A DNA stretch of 39,445 nucleotides, from assembly GCA_026399095.1 (NCBI GenBank), contig JAPLRP010000062.1, forward strand, positions 1 to 39,445, given 5' to 3'. Positions 1 to 7,935 of this stretch are shown here, piece after piece (within the stretch, counting starts at the first letter, position 1; each line of letters begins with the position of its first letter). The position numbers were made by a program, and so were the translations under genes. Under the pieces are notes generated by a model. That model did no database searches. It saw only the letters and a program-made list of their open reading frames with translations, and was not told the DNA's origin. Source of the DNA: Methylococcales bacterium. Its GTDB lineage: Bacteria > Pseudomonadota > Gammaproteobacteria > Methylococcales > Methylomonadaceae.

Positions 1-87
1 AAAGTCACCCTTGGCTATGGCCCAATAAACGGATGAACGCGGCAAACCTGTCATCGACATGACGTCTTTTAATTTAATAAATCTCAT
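1..87 (-). CDS. AlpA-family transcriptional regulator, N-terminal part (cut by window edge)
   Basis: Reading the minus strand from an ATG at 87 gives about 29 residues starting MRFIKLKDVMSMTGLPRSSV, running off the left edge. The pattern 'LKDV..MTGL.RSSVYW.I..G.F' is the MerR-like winged-helix start of AlpA/CP4-57 regulators. These bind DNA and often control excision or integrase genes in prophages and P4-like islands. A strong Shine-Dalgarno (GGAGG) sits just upstream on the minus strand. The gene diverges from the small CDS at 223. It lies outside the element marked by the tRNA fragment at 510-559, so it may belong to a neighbouring island. Only the N-terminus is seen; the family call rests on this motif. 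Confidence 0.75.
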   Translation of the reverse strand, partial: MRFIKLKDVMSMTGLPRSSVYWAIAKGDF

Positions 88-222
88 AATCCCTCCTGGA
101 TAGTTTTAGAATTCTTTAGATTCACTGGTATTTAGCAAACGGCGAAAAATAGTGGGATTTTTATGAAAAAAAAAGGGAATTGGGACCAAAGAGATAAATA
201 CTTTTGTCATACAGGAGTATTA

Positions 223-387
223 ATGATGAGAAAGACAACCAAACACCTAAGAACAACTAAATCATTTAGATTTACACCATCATTTGCACATAGCATTTAT
301 GCTACGGCTAGACAATTGAATCTCAGTGAATCTGAATTTGTAAGGATAGCACTGATGGAGGTTATTGATCGAATTCAACAGAATTGA
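223..387 (+). CDS. Small ribbon-helix-helix-like protein (54 aa)
   Basis: An ATG at 223 follows AGGAG (213-217) at good spacing. This is why I prefer it to the in-frame ATG at 163, which has no such signal. The protein is basic at the N-terminus, has one strand-like stretch (SFRFTPSF), and then two helices (HSIYATARQLNLSESEFVRIALMEVI). This is the outline of a ribbon-helix-helix DNA-binding fold of the MetJ/Arc/CopG type. No catalytic residues are present. It is divergent from the alpA-like gene, a common arrangement in small islands where such proteins act as accessory regulators or excision factors. Family membership is inferred from secondary-structure pattern only; it could be an unrelated small protein. 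Confidence 0.5.
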   Translation: MMRKTTKHLRTTKSFRFTPSFAHSIYATARQLNLSESEFVRIALMEVIDRIQQN

Positions 388-509
388 AACAAGCTGATTC
401 TTTACCATAATTAAATTACAGTGAATTAATTTGGTATCACGAGTGGTATCACGAAACTGCTATTTACTGATTTTGATAAAAAGTGAGTTTTGTAACCCAT
501 TGATTTAAT

Positions 510-559
510 TGGTCGGGACGATAGGATTTGAACCTACGACCCCTTGTCCCCCAGTCAAG
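510..559 (-). other. Truncated tRNA-Pro(GGG) 3' end, probable att site
   Basis: The minus strand carries the 3' part of a tRNA-Pro. It has an anticodon arm with U33 and anticodon GGG (550-552), then a T arm containing TTCGAAT, then the 3' acceptor strand ending CCCGACCA (CCA complement at 510-512). The anticodon stem pairs at four of five positions. There is no D arm and no 5' acceptor strand upstream, so this is not a working tRNA. Such 3' fragments are the usual footprint of tyrosine-recombinase islands that integrate at the tRNA 3' end. Since the intact gene should lie upstream on the same strand, the element is expected at higher coordinates, i.e. the rest of this window. Confidence 0.8.
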
Positions 560-906
560 ATCAATTTTTAATAATGCTTAAATTTCAATTAGTTACAGAT
601 CTCGCCAAGCTCTGTCATACCACGTTTTTACTACATTCTGCTCCACATTAACTACAATGTAGTGACAAATTTACTACACGCATTAACTTTGATAGATTTA
701 AATAAATGTGGGGAATTATTTTTAATCCACATAAAAAGGCCACAAGTAGAGCTCAACCTAAGTGACAAGAAAATGATCGGAAATTTGTCTCATTAATTCA
801 GAAATAGTATTTGAGATGAACTGATTTTTTGGTATTTCCTTACTTTTTGTGTCTCAGGATATAATATCACGCCATATAATTTGGCGCCCAATGATTTACA
901 TGACCT
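560..906. other. Non-coding stretch between the tRNA fragment and trxC
   Basis: I see no convincing ORF. The stretch is AT-rich. It holds an odd-length palindrome, ACTACAATGTAGT (651-663), with the related words TTACTACA and TTTACTACA on either side. These could be protein-binding (recombinase arm or operator) sites near the element end. A short dyad CGCCA/TGGCG around 872-890 lies after the trxC stop but lacks a T-run, so it is not called as a terminator. Confidence 0.4.
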
Positions 907-1338
907 TTATTGATTATTATTGACCCATCGGACGATCTCCATAGTATTCATGGAACCAGATAGACGAGCTATTTCAATACCAGATTTAAATATTATCAGA
1001 GTAGGAATGCTGCGAATATTAAATTGAGCAGCAATGCTCTGCTCTTGTTCAGTATTAAGTTTGGCTAAACGCACCTGCGGTTCAAGCTTAACAACTGCTT
1101 TAGAATAGAATGGAGCCATCATTTTGCAGGGTCCACACCAAGCCGCCCAGAAATCGACAACAACTGGTATATCATTTCGCCCAATATGCTGACGAAAATT
1201 TTGAGCTGTTAATTCCAATGGATGTCCTGCAAACAAAACATCTTTACATTTACCACAACGAGGATGTTGGCTCAAACGCTCAGATGATATCCGATTTATC
1301 GTATTACAGTGAGGACAAACAATATGCAGTGTATTCAT
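907..1338 (-). CDS. trxC: Thioredoxin 2 (zinc-ribbon thioredoxin TrxC)
   Basis: This is a 143-residue protein with the two-part TrxC layout. An N-terminal zinc ribbon has Cys8/Cys11 and Cys28/Cys31. It is followed by a full thioredoxin domain with the active site WCGPC (Cys68/Cys71) and the cis-proline segment RSIPT. It reduces disulfides in cytoplasmic proteins using thioredoxin reductase, and in the family the zinc ribbon links it to oxidative stress. Length matches the family norm (about 140). It stands alone at the element edge, next to an ISL3 fragment, with no partner gene, so it is best viewed as cargo or a carried-over chromosomal gene. Confidence 0.95.
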   Translation of the reverse strand: MNTLHIVCPHCNTINRISSERLSQHPRCGKCKDVLFAGHPLELTAQNFRQHIGRNDIPVVVDFWAAWCGPCKMMAPFYSKAVVKLEPQVRLAKLNTEQEQSIAAQFNIRSIPTLIIFKSGIEIARLSGSMNTMEIVRWVNNNQ

Positions 1339-1409
1339 GCGATAACCTTATTGTTAAAGATTAAGGATCTATGTGAATCGTAGTGGATAGCACTATATAA
1401 TATAGTGCT

Positions 1410-1601
1410 ATGAATAGTGAACCTTTATTTAGCATGGATCTGTCGCCAGCATTTATAGTCGGTGCTGCCGGATCCTTTCCTGAAGCAGAAATTATTTTTG
1501 ATCGATTTCATGTTGTAAAGATATTAATTGAGGCTATGAATCAGGTGCGTATTGTCGAACGTAAAGAGCATGATGCGCTGAAAGATCAATATTTAATGTG
1601 A
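1410..1601 (+). pseudogene. ISL3-family transposase fragment
   Basis: The 63-codon open frame matches an internal piece of ISL3-type DDE transposases: 'MDLSPAF..G....FPEAEIIFDRFHVVK', with the Asp of MDLS and the Asp of FDRFH in the expected places, followed by the 'A...VR..E' helix and 'LKDQYLM'. Full ISL3 transposases are around 400 residues, so more than 80 percent is missing. No terminal inverted repeats were seen beside it. It is a dead remnant. It lies just downstream of the orphan VapB gene, where the partner toxin would be expected, so this insertion may have removed vapC. Confidence 0.75.
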
Positions 1602-1625
1602 CACATTCAGAGTGTTTCTGCTCCA

Positions 1626-1856
1626 TTAAAATAGTCGATCCAGACGCTGGATTCGACCAGAATAATAATCGAACTTCATTTTATCGAAATCATCTTGCCA
1701 TGTTAATTTTCCTTTAAACGCTTTAATAGCCTCTTGCTGCTTTAACATCAATAAGGTTTTTAAACCCATCTCCACTGCTTCGCGTTTGGTTTTTACCCCT
1801 GTTACTTTTAAGATATTAGCCATTAATAAGTCATCAATGATAATATTGGTTCGCAT
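1626..1856 (-). CDS. VapB-type antitoxin without its toxin
   Basis: The 76-residue protein begins MRTNIIIDDLLMANILKVTG and continues with VKTKREAVEMGLKTLL. This is the ribbon-helix-helix core of type II VapB antitoxins (DUF2191-like). After it comes the typical toxin-wrapping tail with 'AFKGKLTWQDDFDKMKFD'. In vapBC operons the PIN-domain VapC gene follows at once. Here the 3' side holds only an ISL3 transposase fragment on the other strand, so the antitoxin is an orphan. It may be a relic, may still repress its own promoter, or may neutralise a VapC encoded elsewhere. Family assignment is from motif pattern; loss of the toxin is seen directly. Confidence 0.8.
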   Translation of the reverse strand: MRTNIIIDDLLMANILKVTGVKTKREAVEMGLKTLLMLKQQEAIKAFKGKLTWQDDFDKMKFDYYSGRIQRLDRLF

Positions 1857-1940
1857 CGGTTTCTCCGTGTGAAAGAATGACTAAACAATACAACAAAACA
1901 AGTCCGCTGTCCCGATTCAATCTTGAATACTGCTTGTAGA

Positions 1941-2070
1941 TCATGCGCGAACAATGGCCGCAATGATCTGAATATAAGGATGATCTTCGGTGCGCATGGT
2001 TTTTTGTATCCATTGCCGGTATTCTGCAAAGCAACTGCGTATTGCTTGGGTTTCTTCTTTGTAGCCTTTA
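1941..2070 (-). pseudogene. C-terminal remnant of an unidentified larger gene
   Basis: The end of a minus-strand frame reads as ordinary protein (GYKEETQAIRSCFAEYRQWI and on to PYIQIIAAIVRA). Upstream of about 2070 the frame turns into low-quality sequence antisense to another remnant. The sensible part looks like the charged last 40 residues of a large protein. It abuts, tail to head, the plus-strand remnant starting at 2074. I do not recognise the family with confidence. The coordinates of the intact-looking part are approximate. It may be genuine debris of a lost defence or restriction locus. Confidence 0.35.
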
Positions 2071-2073
2071 TCT

Positions 2074-2223
2074 ATGGATGCCGCCAAGTTACTGGAACCC
2101 AAAGTACAACAAGTTAAACTACCCAGCAGAACCTTAAAGACCGAAGCTGATATTAAAGCGTGACTGGAAGAAGTTGAGCAACAAATGTTGAAGGTTATAG
2201 ATAACGACCCACTGGTAGTTTGA
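2074..2223 (+). pseudogene. C-terminal remnant, possibly a BrxC/DUF499-like ATPase
   Basis: A plus-strand frame reads DAAKLLEPKVQQVKLPSRTL, then KTEADIKA, an in-frame TGA (2161-2163), then LEEVEQQML and a second stop at 2221. Replacing the first stop by Trp gives one smooth helix (KAWLEEVE), so this looks like a gene tail killed by a TGG-to-TGA change. The pattern 'A..LEPK.Q.VKLP..TLKTE.D...WL' reminds me of the C-termini of large P-loop ATPases of phage-defence loci (BREX BrxC and DUF499-type). That link is from memory of the pattern and unproven. No start codon region or domain core remains. Confidence 0.35.
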
Positions 2224-2251
2224 TATTTGAACCATCTATTAATGATTAGAT

Positions 2252-2304
2252 TTGACAAGTTGATGTACTTTAATTTATGGTGTCAATATGTCACCACTAA
2301 GGAG
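2252..2304 (+). promoter_or_regulatory. Promoter, operator and ribosome site of tacAT
   Basis: A perfect -35 hexamer TTGACA (2252-2257) is followed at 17 bp by TTATGG (2275-2280) as a weak -10. An imperfect dyad GGTGTCAATATGTCACC (2279-2295; 13 of 17 positions symmetric) overlaps the -10 and start region. This is where the ribbon-helix-helix antitoxin of such operons normally binds to repress its own promoter. AAGGAG (2299-2304) precedes the ATG at 2310. Confidence 0.55.
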
Positions 2305-2309
2305 TCGCT

Positions 2310-2582
2310 ATGATTGTTATAAGCAATGAACGCATTACCGCCAGAGTATCAGAACAAATCAAACAAACCCTGACAGCTGCTGCTGACCTTACAGGGGCAA
2401 CATTGAACCAGTTCTTGGTACAAGCGGCGCTTGAAAAAGCAGAACATATTATTGAAAAAGACAGATTGATACATTTAAGCAAAAATGATGCAAAAGTCTT
2501 TTTTGAGGCGCTGGAAAACCCACCCGAACCCAACGCTAAGCTAATCAACGCGGTTAAAAACTATAGAGCTTATATCAAGTGA
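2310..2582 (+). CDS. TacA-family antitoxin (DUF1778)
   Basis: The 90-residue protein opens with an RHH DNA-binding part ('RITARVSEQIKQTLTAAADLTGATLNQFLVQAALEKAEHII'), as in DUF1778/TacA antitoxins. It ends in a tail ('LSKNDAKVFFEALENPPEPNAKL') that in the family wraps around the acetyltransferase toxin and blocks its active site. A good AAGGAG stands before the ATG. Its last codons overlap the GTG start of the toxin gene by four bases, so the two are translationally coupled. The antitoxin-toxin complex would repress the operon through the dyad at 2279-2295. This pair appears complete, unlike the VapB and HigBA remnants nearby, and could stabilise the element. Confidence 0.9.
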   Translation: MIVISNERITARVSEQIKQTLTAAADLTGATLNQFLVQAALEKAEHIIEKDRLIHLSKNDAKVFFEALENPPEPNAKLINAVKNYRAYIK

Positions 2583-3103
2583 TCTCAACCTTAAGCATTG
2601 AGACACTCTCTAAAGCACATAACCGCAATGCCTTTGATTGTGGCAACAAAGCCTTGAATCACTTTTTACAAAGAATAGCCCGTCAGCATAGCGAGAAAGG
2701 ACTCTCTAAAACCTTTGTCTTAATTGATACAGAATACCCAACCGATATTATCGCTTACATGAGCCTTGTGGTTTGTGAAGTCTTGGCAGAAGACATCCCT
2801 CATCTATGGAAAAATAAATACCCTAAGCGTATTCCTGCTGCCAAGCTTGCAAAATTAGCGGTTGCCCATCATCAACAAAGAAAAGGCTACGGAGAAATAT
2901 TACTAATTGAAGCCATGCAAAAAACCTTAACAGTCTCTTATACAATGAGTATTGCAGGTCTTTTTGTTGATGCCAAACATGAACAGGCAAAAGCTTATTA
3001 CAGTCAATTTGACTTTATCTCGTTACCTGAACAATTGGATAATCTTTTTTTACCTTTATCAACAATAGCTAAAAGCTTTGAAACCCTTAATGAACCCGAA
3101 TAA
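2579..3103 (+). CDS. TacT-family GNAT acetyltransferase toxin
   Basis: The 174-residue protein has the GNAT fold in order: N-terminal 'LSKAHNRNAFDCGNKALNHFL', strand 'TDIIAYMSLVV', the acetyl-CoA motif 'AKLAVAHHQQRKGYGEILL' (the R/Q-x-x-G-x-G/A loop), and the 'LFVDAKHEQAKAYYSQFDF' end with the conserved tyrosine. TacT-like toxins acetylate the amino group of aminoacyl-tRNAs and stop translation. The start is a GTG whose GTGA overlaps the tacA stop. It has the full normal length, with no frameshift. Convergent with the NERD-helicase gene 31 bp away. Confidence 0.9.
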   Translation: MISTLSIETLSKAHNRNAFDCGNKALNHFLQRIARQHSEKGLSKTFVLIDTEYPTDIIAYMSLVVCEVLAEDIPHLWKNKYPKRIPAAKLAKLAVAHHQQRKGYGEILLIEAMQKTLTVSYTMSIAGLFVDAKHEQAKAYYSQFDFISLPEQLDNLFLPLSTIAKSFETLNEPE

Positions 3104-3134
3104 GCACGATTTAAAAGACTTTTCTTTTGGTCTA

Positions 3135-4763
3135 CTAGTGGCTCAACATTAAAGTACTTTCCAAAAACAAGGCATACAACGCGACTTTTGCACGACTAGC
3201 GCCTACATAAAGCCATTCAGGATGGCTTGAGGCCTGGTTATCAAGACCGACCAGAATAATAACATCGGCTTCCAACCCTTTAAATCCCTGTATCGCGCCC
3301 ACCCTAACGCAACCGGCAACGGTTTTATGCATTTGCGTAGAGATCGTAATCTCAGATAAGCCTATTGACCACGTCGATTTTTGATTGGTGTGACGATAAG
3401 GCGACAAGACAACAATACGTTCTGGAGCAATGCGTTCACGATTGATCAAATTACGCAGCAACTGCTTTAGTTGCTCACCCATCAACGTAAAATTAAGACT
3501 GTATTGAACTTCAGGAAGCAAGCCCTCCTCTATTCTAAAAGCATTGGGCAGACTCACTTGCCCCCATTTAGCGGCTTGCTCACCAATAGGTCGCGTATTT
3601 CTGAGATTGGTATCCAATACAAAAGGCGCGGCATTAAAAGGAGGAACCCAGTCATTATCATCTTGATAGATGGCTTGCTGCCTATCAAAAAGACAATACC
3701 AACTAAAATCCTGCCGACCCAAAACCTCTAAAGCAACCCACCAAGTTGACGTAAAGTCTGCACCTTCATCAACAATCAGCGTATCAAAACCCTCGCCCAG
3801 CAACTCAACCGCATTAATCAACAACTCCGGGCAGTCATCACGAAAGAATTTAATACGTTGTTGTAAATCTTCTGGTACTTGAAATGACAAACCGGCCGCT
3901 AAAACACGCGTACGTACCAATTCATGAAAATTCATAACGGTAACAGCCGGCACATCGGCCAAAATATCAGATAAATATTCGGCTAGATTGCGGTTAAAAC
4001 AGGTCAGTAATACCGATTTCCCTAAAGCCGCATGCTCACGCGCCAAACAAATGGCTAAAAGCGTTTTACCGGAACCGGCGCAACCTTCAACCAATAATCG
4101 TGACTGCGTGCGTAACATCCGCAAAATGGTAATTTGTTGCTCGGTGGCCTGCTGTAAATCAGCCAGTGTTTCATCTAATTGCACCACCATAGGCACTAAT
4201 AAATGACAATCCGGGGCCAATATTTCTTTGACTGCCTTTTGCTGAGAAGCACTCCAGGCTAAGGGTGTGGCCGTTACAGCTTTGAATAATTGAAGCAGAT
4301 ATTTTTCCGGCTTGGCCAAGGCCTCTCTATCGAAAAGAAAAGCACGAGTTGCCGCTTCTGTACCCGGCATAGGCCCTGACCAATGAACATCGGGAAACCA
4401 AACTGCATGCGTAAGTGTTAACGCTTCAAAAGCTGATTTCCCCAAACGCTGAATCAATTTATCCGTTAAGGCAAAACGATTCCGGCGTGCTTGCGAAAAA
4501 GGTGATTGCTTCATACTCCGACCAGAGGCATAAAACCATTCGCCCTCACGCACATCAACCGCACCGGCTTTAATCTCAAAAACGACCAAACCGTAGTAGG
4601 GATGAAAAACAACCAAGTCGGCTTCACCAATAACCTCCCCTTCACCGCGCAGCAAGCGCCACTCGACCGTTGGAAAAACCTGCCAGGGAGAAGGTAAGGT
4701 TTTCAATGCCGTGAATACTCGGTTTTCGGCACGCGCACCGATGTCTTCAATAGGAGTTAACAT
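3135..4763 (-). CDS. NERD-domain nuclease fused to superfamily 1 helicase
   Basis: The 542-residue protein starts with a NERD domain (about 10-110: GEADLVVFHPYYGLVVFEIK with the Asp and Glu-x-Lys of the nuclease-like core). A UvrD/RecB-type helicase follows, with Walker A GCAGSGKT (about 230), Walker B LIVDEGADF, motif V 'AIQGFKGLEADVII' and motif VI 'LYVGASRAKVALY'. Such proteins are predicted to process foreign or damaged DNA and are common in defence islands. It is the last gene of the long minus-strand block. A 132-bp AT-rich gap separates it from the 212-residue membrane protein, so a separate transcript is possible. Ribosome site before the ATG is weak. Function in this setting is inferred. 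Confidence 0.88.
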   Translation of the reverse strand: MLTPIEDIGARAENRVFTALKTLPSPWQVFPTVEWRLLRGEGEVIGEADLVVFHPYYGLVVFEIKAGAVDVREGEWFYASGRSMKQSPFSQARRNRFALTDKLIQRLGKSAFEALTLTHAVWFPDVHWSGPMPGTEAATRAFLFDREALAKPEKYLLQLFKAVTATPLAWSASQQKAVKEILAPDCHLLVPMVVQLDETLADLQQATEQQITILRMLRTQSRLLVEGCAGSGKTLLAICLAREHAALGKSVLLTCFNRNLAEYLSDILADVPAVTVMNFHELVRTRVLAAGLSFQVPEDLQQRIKFFRDDCPELLINAVELLGEGFDTLIVDEGADFTSTWWVALEVLGRQDFSWYCLFDRQQAIYQDDNDWVPPFNAAPFVLDTNLRNTRPIGEQAAKWGQVSLPNAFRIEEGLLPEVQYSLNFTLMGEQLKQLLRNLINRERIAPERIVVLSPYRHTNQKSTWSIGLSEITISTQMHKTVAGCVRVGAIQGFKGLEADVIILVGLDNQASSHPEWLYVGASRAKVALYALFLESTLMLSH

Positions 4764-4895
4764 TATTTTTTAGAATTATATTTTATGAATTGCATGAAGA
4801 AAATAAATCGAACATAAATGCATTTCTAATCTTAAAAATAATGCAGTTTACAAAAAATCAAATAAAGACATAAATTAATTGCAACAATTTTTATA

Positions 4896-5534
4896 TCATT
4901 TGAGTAGCAACTTTATTCTTTGAACTGCAATCTCTACTTTTAGTGAACCGTTCTCAATTTGACTAACTATATTTTCAATTTTTAAATCTGAGATCAGGTC
5001 TTTCTCAATAGCAAGCAATAATAATTGGTGTAATTCAGAAAGATGTAACTCATTAAGTCCATTGCTCTTTAAATCTGTAATGCGTGCTTCTAATTGCTTT
5101 ATTACCTCATTGCGTTTTTTAACCTTATTTCCAGATTTAAATAACTTAGAAATACCATATCCAGCTGCTCCTGCTGCTACAGTGGCACCAACAACCCAAC
5201 CAACAGGAGTTGTTGTTACAAAAACACCACCTAAGACACTTGCTAAGGATGTGGAGCCTAATAAAGTTGATGCGCCTGCCGCGCTCGCCAAAGTACCTGC
5301 TGCTGCGACTCCAAAGGCACCGCCGCCAATAGTGGAAAGTGCTTCAGCTGATATTTCTATTTTATCTTTACCTTTTAAGTCATCCATAACTTGATTGTAT
5401 TCATAGACTTTTTCAAACTCAACGTCAATGAATGTCGGCTCATCAATTTCATGAAGCATAGATGATATTTCATGTTGCTCCAGGACTGTGATATCTTTTG
5501 ATGACACAGAAATTTCTTTAAAATCGTCTTTCAT
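4896..5534 (-). CDS. Membrane protein with Gly/Ala-rich hydrophobic hairpin, downstream partner of the dynamin-like gene
   Basis: 212 residues, family not recognised. The first 60 are acidic and soluble. About 62-132 form a long Gly/Ala/Val-rich hydrophobic stretch (GGGAFGVAAAGTLASAAGAS ... PVGWVVGATVAAGAAGYGI), like a membrane-inserting hairpin of bacteriocin or glycine-zipper type. Then comes a Lys-rich turn (SGNKVKKRNE) and a C-terminal helical part with coiled-coil spacing (VIKQLEARITDLKSNGLNEL). It follows the 805-codon GTPase frame by 33 bp on the same strand. Together with the 265-residue single-anchor protein before that GTPase, it may recruit GTPases to the inner membrane. That role is inference. 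Confidence 0.65.
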   Translation of the reverse strand: MKDDFKEISVSSKDITVLEQHEISSMLHEIDEPTFIDVEFEKVYEYNQVMDDLKGKDKIEISAEALSTIGGGAFGVAAAGTLASAAGASTLLGSTSLASVLGGVFVTTTPVGWVVGATVAAGAAGYGISKLFKSGNKVKKRNEVIKQLEARITDLKSNGLNELHLSELHQLLLLAIEKDLISDLKIENIVSQIENGSLKVEIAVQRIKLLLK

Positions 5535-5567
5535 AACTGCACCTAATGATATGTAAATATTATTGAA

Positions 5568-7913
5568 TTAATGCACTGTATCTAAGGCGATTCTTAATTG
5601 TTTAAGTGTGTCACTTACTTCAGTATCAAATTTAAATGCTTGTAAGTTAATTGGTAACTCTTTCAATAATTCCGTATTACCTTCACGCCATTCAACGCCA
5701 ACAACACCGGTCCAATAACCCTCAGTGTCTACATCCAGAAAATTGTCACGCAGATTATCTAATTCTTGCTGACAAAATACGCCAAAGCCTGAAGCCTCAA
5801 AAATACCATAAATTAAATAATGTTCTAATGCTTTAAGATCTGCTTCCACCTCTAAAATCACTGTATTTTGCGGATTAGGGGCTGGTAAAGATTTACCAAC
5901 CTCATTAACAACGCTTTCTGCTGCTTGAATAGCGATATTAGCAAAAATATTTGTACCAATAATTGCTTTTGCTACATTTACAGAACTACCTAATACTTCT
6001 TTACGTTTTTTAGGGTTAGTTATTAAATCAACGCCATGATTAGCATATTGGCATAGGCGTTCTAAAGCGGGTTCACCACCATTATAGTAATTATCGATTA
6101 TTTCAATATCAGGTCCAATTTTTTTACGCGTTTCAGATCGTGTTTCGCTACCAACAGCACCTCTAATCAAAAGCTCCGCCACTGGGCGGGCAAATCTTAA
6201 AAATAGTGTGTTTAGGCTATGCTCTAAAAGCTTTACATATAGTAAATCATCATCAATCAATTTAATTTTTACACGCGGACTATTCCATAATTGTTGATCT
6301 AACTCTTTTACTAACGCTAATACTTCTTGCTGTAATTCTAAAGCTAAGTTGCTGGCAAGCGATTTCAACATCTTACGAACATCACTGTGCAACTTTTCAC
6401 GCCATGTATAGTTAGCTTTAATAGAGTCAAAGACGGGATTGCTAATACTATCAAAAATTTGTTGTCTTGCATCTAATTGACGCGCCGGCAAAGTTGCCAT
6501 TTTATCTTTGACTAAATCTACATAACGCTCTTTAAATAATTGACGGTTTCTTATTGAAGTTTCACTGCCTTCTTTAAATCGATTATTAACATCAGCGCTT
6601 GTTTTTTTCCATCGTTTAGCCCACCACTCACTAAATTCAATTTGTTGTTGGCTTTCTTGGGCGCGCTTAGCTTGCTCTGGATCTTCAGGGTAAACGTCAG
6701 CGACGGTTTTATAGATTTCTTGGGCTGTTTTGAGGATATCGGTAATCATACCGTTACAACGTTTTTTTAATAACTCGGTACGTTCATGATCAAGATAATT
6801 TTGAATACGTTGTTGTAACTCAAGAATCCCTGTGGCATCTTTTAGTTCATTCGGGGAGGTTGTACCTGTTAGTACACACATTTTGTCTTGAATTTGTTCT
6901 AAAGAGCCAACAAATGGCAAATCAAAACCTTGTAATACTAAGTGAGCACCTGCAGAGCCACTGACAATTCTATGTTCTGGAATTTCAAACACTGCCCATT
7001 TACTTAATAATTGCTGCCAATTTTCTTGTAATGCTTCTTTAGATGGCTGTAAGTCGATTTGCCCCCAAAATACAAATAATTTATCAGCTAGTTTTAAATA
7101 AGGATCCCCGTCTGCACCGAATTTTATTAAATCTTGCTCATGGGATTTTAAATCAATATCTCTTCTTTGTACTAAAATAATAGCATCACAATCTGCTAAC
7201 ATTTCTTTTGATTCTTCAATGTGTTTAGCTAGTCCCGAATCTAAACCAGGGACATCATAAAAAACCACACCGTCAACCGCCGCTAATTGTGATGTATAAA
7301 GACGTGCTTCTTGCATGGCGTGTGCATAACGCTCGTCTGCCACATAGCGACTTAAGTTGGATTTAATTTCTTCCAAACGACTAAAGTTATAAGTTTTTTT
7401 ACCTTCATCAATAATTTCTTGTAAGGTGTTGTTATTTGAGTCCATTACATTTAGATCATTTTCTGCTTTCTGTGCCGCACCCTTATCTGCACTTTGTAAC
7501 TGGTCTCGTAAATCTGCTTGATAAGCACGATATTGCTCTGCACTTTTCGGTAAAGTTTCTAAGCGTTGTTCATTTTGAGCTTGTACTGAATAAATTTGTG
7601 TAGTGGTGAAGGTACAGCGAGCAGGTTTTGCTGGTAATAAATCTGAGCCCAACCAAGCGTTAACGAATGTACTTTTACCGGCTTTTTCTAAACCGACCAC
7701 GGCAATGCGAAACTCACCATTTTGTAAGCGGCGCATGAGTTTTTCAGCAGGTTCTCCAGCTTTTTGTAAAATAGTTTTTTGTTCTTGAGTAATATTCAAG
7801 TGATTTACAGAAGCTAAATTCAGCAAATCTAAAGCATGCCGTCGTACATTGAGTGCTGTTTTTAGTTGATTAGCATATAAGGTTGAAGCCGTTTTCCAAT
7901 CCATCGTAGTCAT
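5568..7913 (-). CDS. Dynamin-like large GTPase (LeoA-type)
   Basis: About 781 residues from the ATG at 7913. The longer in-frame start at 7985 would overlap the upstream gene by 50 bp and adds an unlikely leader, though no strong Shine-Dalgarno marks either. The GTPase domain has G1 GLEKAGKST (about 74-82), the T of G2 after it, G3 DVPGLDSG (about 220) and G4 GQID in place of N/TKxD. Long helical segments follow to the C-terminus, as in bacterial dynamins. In this family GTP hydrolysis drives membrane binding and remodelling; LeoA and the Eleos defence system are known relatives. It sits between two membrane-anchor proteins and near a second large GTPase, and bacterial dynamins often work in such pairs. 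Confidence 0.85.
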   Translation of the reverse strand: MTTMDWKTASTLYANQLKTALNVRRHALDLLNLASVNHLNITQEQKTILQKAGEPAEKLMRRLQNGEFRIAVVGLEKAGKSTFVNAWLGSDLLPAKPARCTFTTTQIYSVQAQNEQRLETLPKSAEQYRAYQADLRDQLQSADKGAAQKAENDLNVMDSNNNTLQEIIDEGKKTYNFSRLEEIKSNLSRYVADERYAHAMQEARLYTSQLAAVDGVVFYDVPGLDSGLAKHIEESKEMLADCDAIILVQRRDIDLKSHEQDLIKFGADGDPYLKLADKLFVFWGQIDLQPSKEALQENWQQLLSKWAVFEIPEHRIVSGSAGAHLVLQGFDLPFVGSLEQIQDKMCVLTGTTSPNELKDATGILELQQRIQNYLDHERTELLKKRCNGMITDILKTAQEIYKTVADVYPEDPEQAKRAQESQQQIEFSEWWAKRWKKTSADVNNRFKEGSETSIRNRQLFKERYVDLVKDKMATLPARQLDARQQIFDSISNPVFDSIKANYTWREKLHSDVRKMLKSLASNLALELQQEVLALVKELDQQLWNSPRVKIKLIDDDLLYVKLLEHSLNTLFLRFARPVAELLIRGAVGSETRSETRKKIGPDIEIIDNYYNGGEPALERLCQYANHGVDLITNPKKRKEVLGSSVNVAKAIIGTNIFANIAIQAAESVVNEVGKSLPAPNPQNTVILEVEADLKALEHYLIYGIFEASGFGVFCQQELDNLRDNFLDVDTEGYWTGVVGVEWREGNTELLKELPINLQAFKFDTEVSDTLKQLRIALDTVH

Positions 7914-7935
7914 AAATTTTAATAAATAATAGAGG

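Noticed and set aside
872-890. Terminator after trxC
   Set aside because: The dyad CGCCA/TGGCG is short and has no T-run on the trxC strand.
1110-1364. 84-residue ORF opposite trxC
   Set aside because: Fully antisense to a clear trxC gene; shadow frame.
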